A stretch of DNA of 49,334 nt. Source: an uncultured Eubacteriales bacterium. Lineage in GTDB: Bacteria > Bacillota > Clostridia > Oscillospirales > Oscillospiraceae. The position numbers and the translations under genes are program-made. Positions 48,400 to 49,334 of this stretch are shown in pieces. Every line of letters starts with the position of its first letter. The first letter of the stretch is position 1. Below the pieces are notes generated by a model, which saw only the letters and a list, made by a program, of their open reading frames with translations, ran no database searches and was not told where the DNA came from. The stretch lies in the NCBI GenBank assembly GCA_900544705.1, contig UQWH01000010.1, positions 1 through 49,334 of the forward strand. The letters are read 5' to 3'.

Positions 48400-49223
48400 A
48401 ACGAATCCTCGCACTGGCGCTCTTGCTGGCGCTGCTGGCTGCGCTGTTTTCTGCCTGCGCTCAGTCTGAGCCGGGAAAGAAGCCGGACGACGACCAAAAC
48501 GGCGGGAATCAGACACCGGTTTCCGCGCCCTCCTCCGAGTCGGCAGAGCCATCCACGGAATCCGTTGTGGACTTTGAGCCGGATCCCGATCCGCTGCCGA
48601 CGGAGCCGCCGGTGGAAACGGGGGAGCTGATCACCGATGCAATTTCCGAGGAGATGAGCACGGAGGACGGCTATTACAGCCTTCATGTGCCGAAAATCAA
48701 CCTTGACTCGGCGGATGCTCAGCGGGTCAATCAGGAGATCATGGACGATTTTGGCGCGACGGCGCAGGAAACGCTCCAGATGCGCAGTGAAGGCATCGAC
48801 GCCAGCTGCTACGAGATCAGCTGGGATCTGTGCTGGTATGAGAACACCTTTGCGCTGATCGTGCAGAAGTATTTCGAGGGCGACTATGTGTATCACATGG
48901 TCTATAACTTCGATTACGCGACCGGCAGTCAGCTCTCCTTTGAGGATCTCCTTGCGGCGGCGGGCTTTACCGAGGAACGCTTCCACACCACACTGCGCGA
49001 GGCGGCTGAGGCAAAGTTCCGTGAGATTTGGCCGAAAGAAGCAGAGACCCAGTCCCCGGACGTTTACGCCCAGATGCTGGAATGGACGATCAGCGATGAA
49101 AACATTCTGAACTGCCGAAAGGTGTTTCGCAGCGAGGCGGGCGACCTGATGGTGATCCTGGAGATCGGGTCCCTTGCGGGCGCTATGGCCTACGAACAGA
49201 TCTTCCCCCTTGCCATGGGGTGA
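48396..49223 (+). CDS. Secreted lipoprotein with DUF3298-like C-terminal domain
   Basis: 275 residues, its ATG overlapping the DUF1576 stop. The N-terminus RILALALLLALLAALFSAC is a lipoprotein signal with its lipobox cysteine near residue 21. It is followed by a low-complexity Ser/Pro/Glu/Asp linker (about residues 25-80). The C-terminal domain (about 90-270) includes YYSLHVPKINLDSADAQRVNQEIMDDF, FEGDYVYHMVYNFDYATGSQLSFEDLL and the PdaC/DUF3298-like late region. It should sit on the outer face of the membrane. Function unknown; coupling to the DUF1576 gene suggests the two act together. Confidence 0.82.
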   Translation: MKRILALALLLALLAALFSACAQSEPGKKPDDDQNGGNQTPVSAPSSESAEPSTESVVDFEPDPDPLPTEPPVETGELITDAISEEMSTEDGYYSLHVPKINLDSADAQRVNQEIMDDFGATAQETLQMRSEGIDASCYEISWDLCWYENTFALIVQKYFEGDYVYHMVYNFDYATGSQLSFEDLLAAAGFTEERFHTTLREAAEAKFREIWPKEAETQSPDVYAQMLEWTISDENILNCRKVFRSEAGDLMVILEIGSLAGAMAYEQIFPLAMG

Positions 49224-49271
49224 ACCTCTATGAAAGCGGGTTGCAAAAGCGGAGTCCGAATAAGAAAACAT

Positions 49272-49310
49272 TGGGGATTCCCCGCAGACTTTGTCTGCGG
49301 GGAATCCCCA
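49272..49310. repeat. 18-bp perfect hairpin after the lipoprotein gene
   Basis: TGGGGATTCCCCGCAGAC-TTT-GTCTGCGGGGAATCCCCA. The plus side has no T-run, but the minus side reads AATGTTTTCTTATT, so it may end transcription coming from the right, or be a REP-like palindromic unit. The arms also contain a nested palindrome (GGGGATTCCCC). Confidence 0.6.
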
Positions 49311-49334
49311 GACTGTCAAAAAACCTATCCAGCC

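Overview
The window is GC-rich (roughly 60%) and gene-dense, with strong Shine-Dalgarno sites, sigma-A-type promoters, ATGA-coupled genes and Gram-positive families (YugP-like metallopeptidase, DUF2207, DUF2974, TIGR04255, DUF1858). Together with a Wood-Ljungdahl (reductive acetyl-CoA) gene set, this points to an anaerobic member of the Clostridia, probably in the Oscillospirales/Oscillospiraceae range. That placement is inference from gene content. I saw no rRNA, tRNA, CRISPR array, phage or insertion sequence.

Layout. 1-3.6 kb (mostly minus): a TetR/ABC-transporter operon with a recognisable operator, yebC, nif3-trmK and a small DUF1858 redox protein. 3.6-12.6 kb: a D-aminoacylase-like amidohydrolase, a FAD/Rieske oxidoreductase, a TIGR04255 protein, a membrane zinc peptidase, DUF2500, a DUF2974 alpha/beta hydrolase, a DUF2207 membrane protein and a YfbR nucleotidase. 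12.8-20.1 kb: trmL-pgk-tpiA, a CBS-domain protein, glycerol kinase with a uridine-kinase-like gene, and a MATE transporter. 20.1-28.2 kb: one aromatic amino-acid supra-operon, aroF-tyrA-aroB-aroA-aroC-pheA-aroE/aroK-aroQ, covering all seven steps to chorismate plus the Tyr and Phe branches. Almost every junction overlaps. It is preceded by a promoter, a Phe/Tyr-rich leader peptide and a terminator/antiterminator pair, which looks like a ribosome-mediated attenuator. 28.4-31.6 kb: a molybdenum hydroxylase of the xanthine dehydrogenase/aldehyde oxidoreductase family with an RnfB-like polyferredoxin.

31.6-49.2 kb: Wood-Ljungdahl genes in two transcription units. The first is metF-cooC-acsD-acsC/acsE fusion-acsB-cupin-acsV(RACo)-DUF3786-trigger factor-like. 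The second is fhs-DUF6440-fchA-folD-DUF1576-lipoprotein. Formate is activated by Fhs, cyclised by FchA, reduced by FolD and MetF, and the methyl group is passed by the AcsE domain to the corrinoid protein (AcsC domain + AcsD), then to the A-cluster of AcsB. AcsV reactivates the corrinoid and CooC matures a nickel enzyme. The CODH catalytic subunit (acsA/cooS), metV and formate dehydrogenase are not in the window.

Most notable points: the AcsC-AcsE single-chain fusion; a FolD that has lost the cyclohydrolase lysine and glutamine beside a separate FchA; a trigger-factor relative without the ribosome-binding domain inside the ACS operon; related GTATCGG/CCGATAC palindromes and similar structured leaders at the metF and fhs promoters; and the Phe/Tyr attenuator of the aromatic operon.
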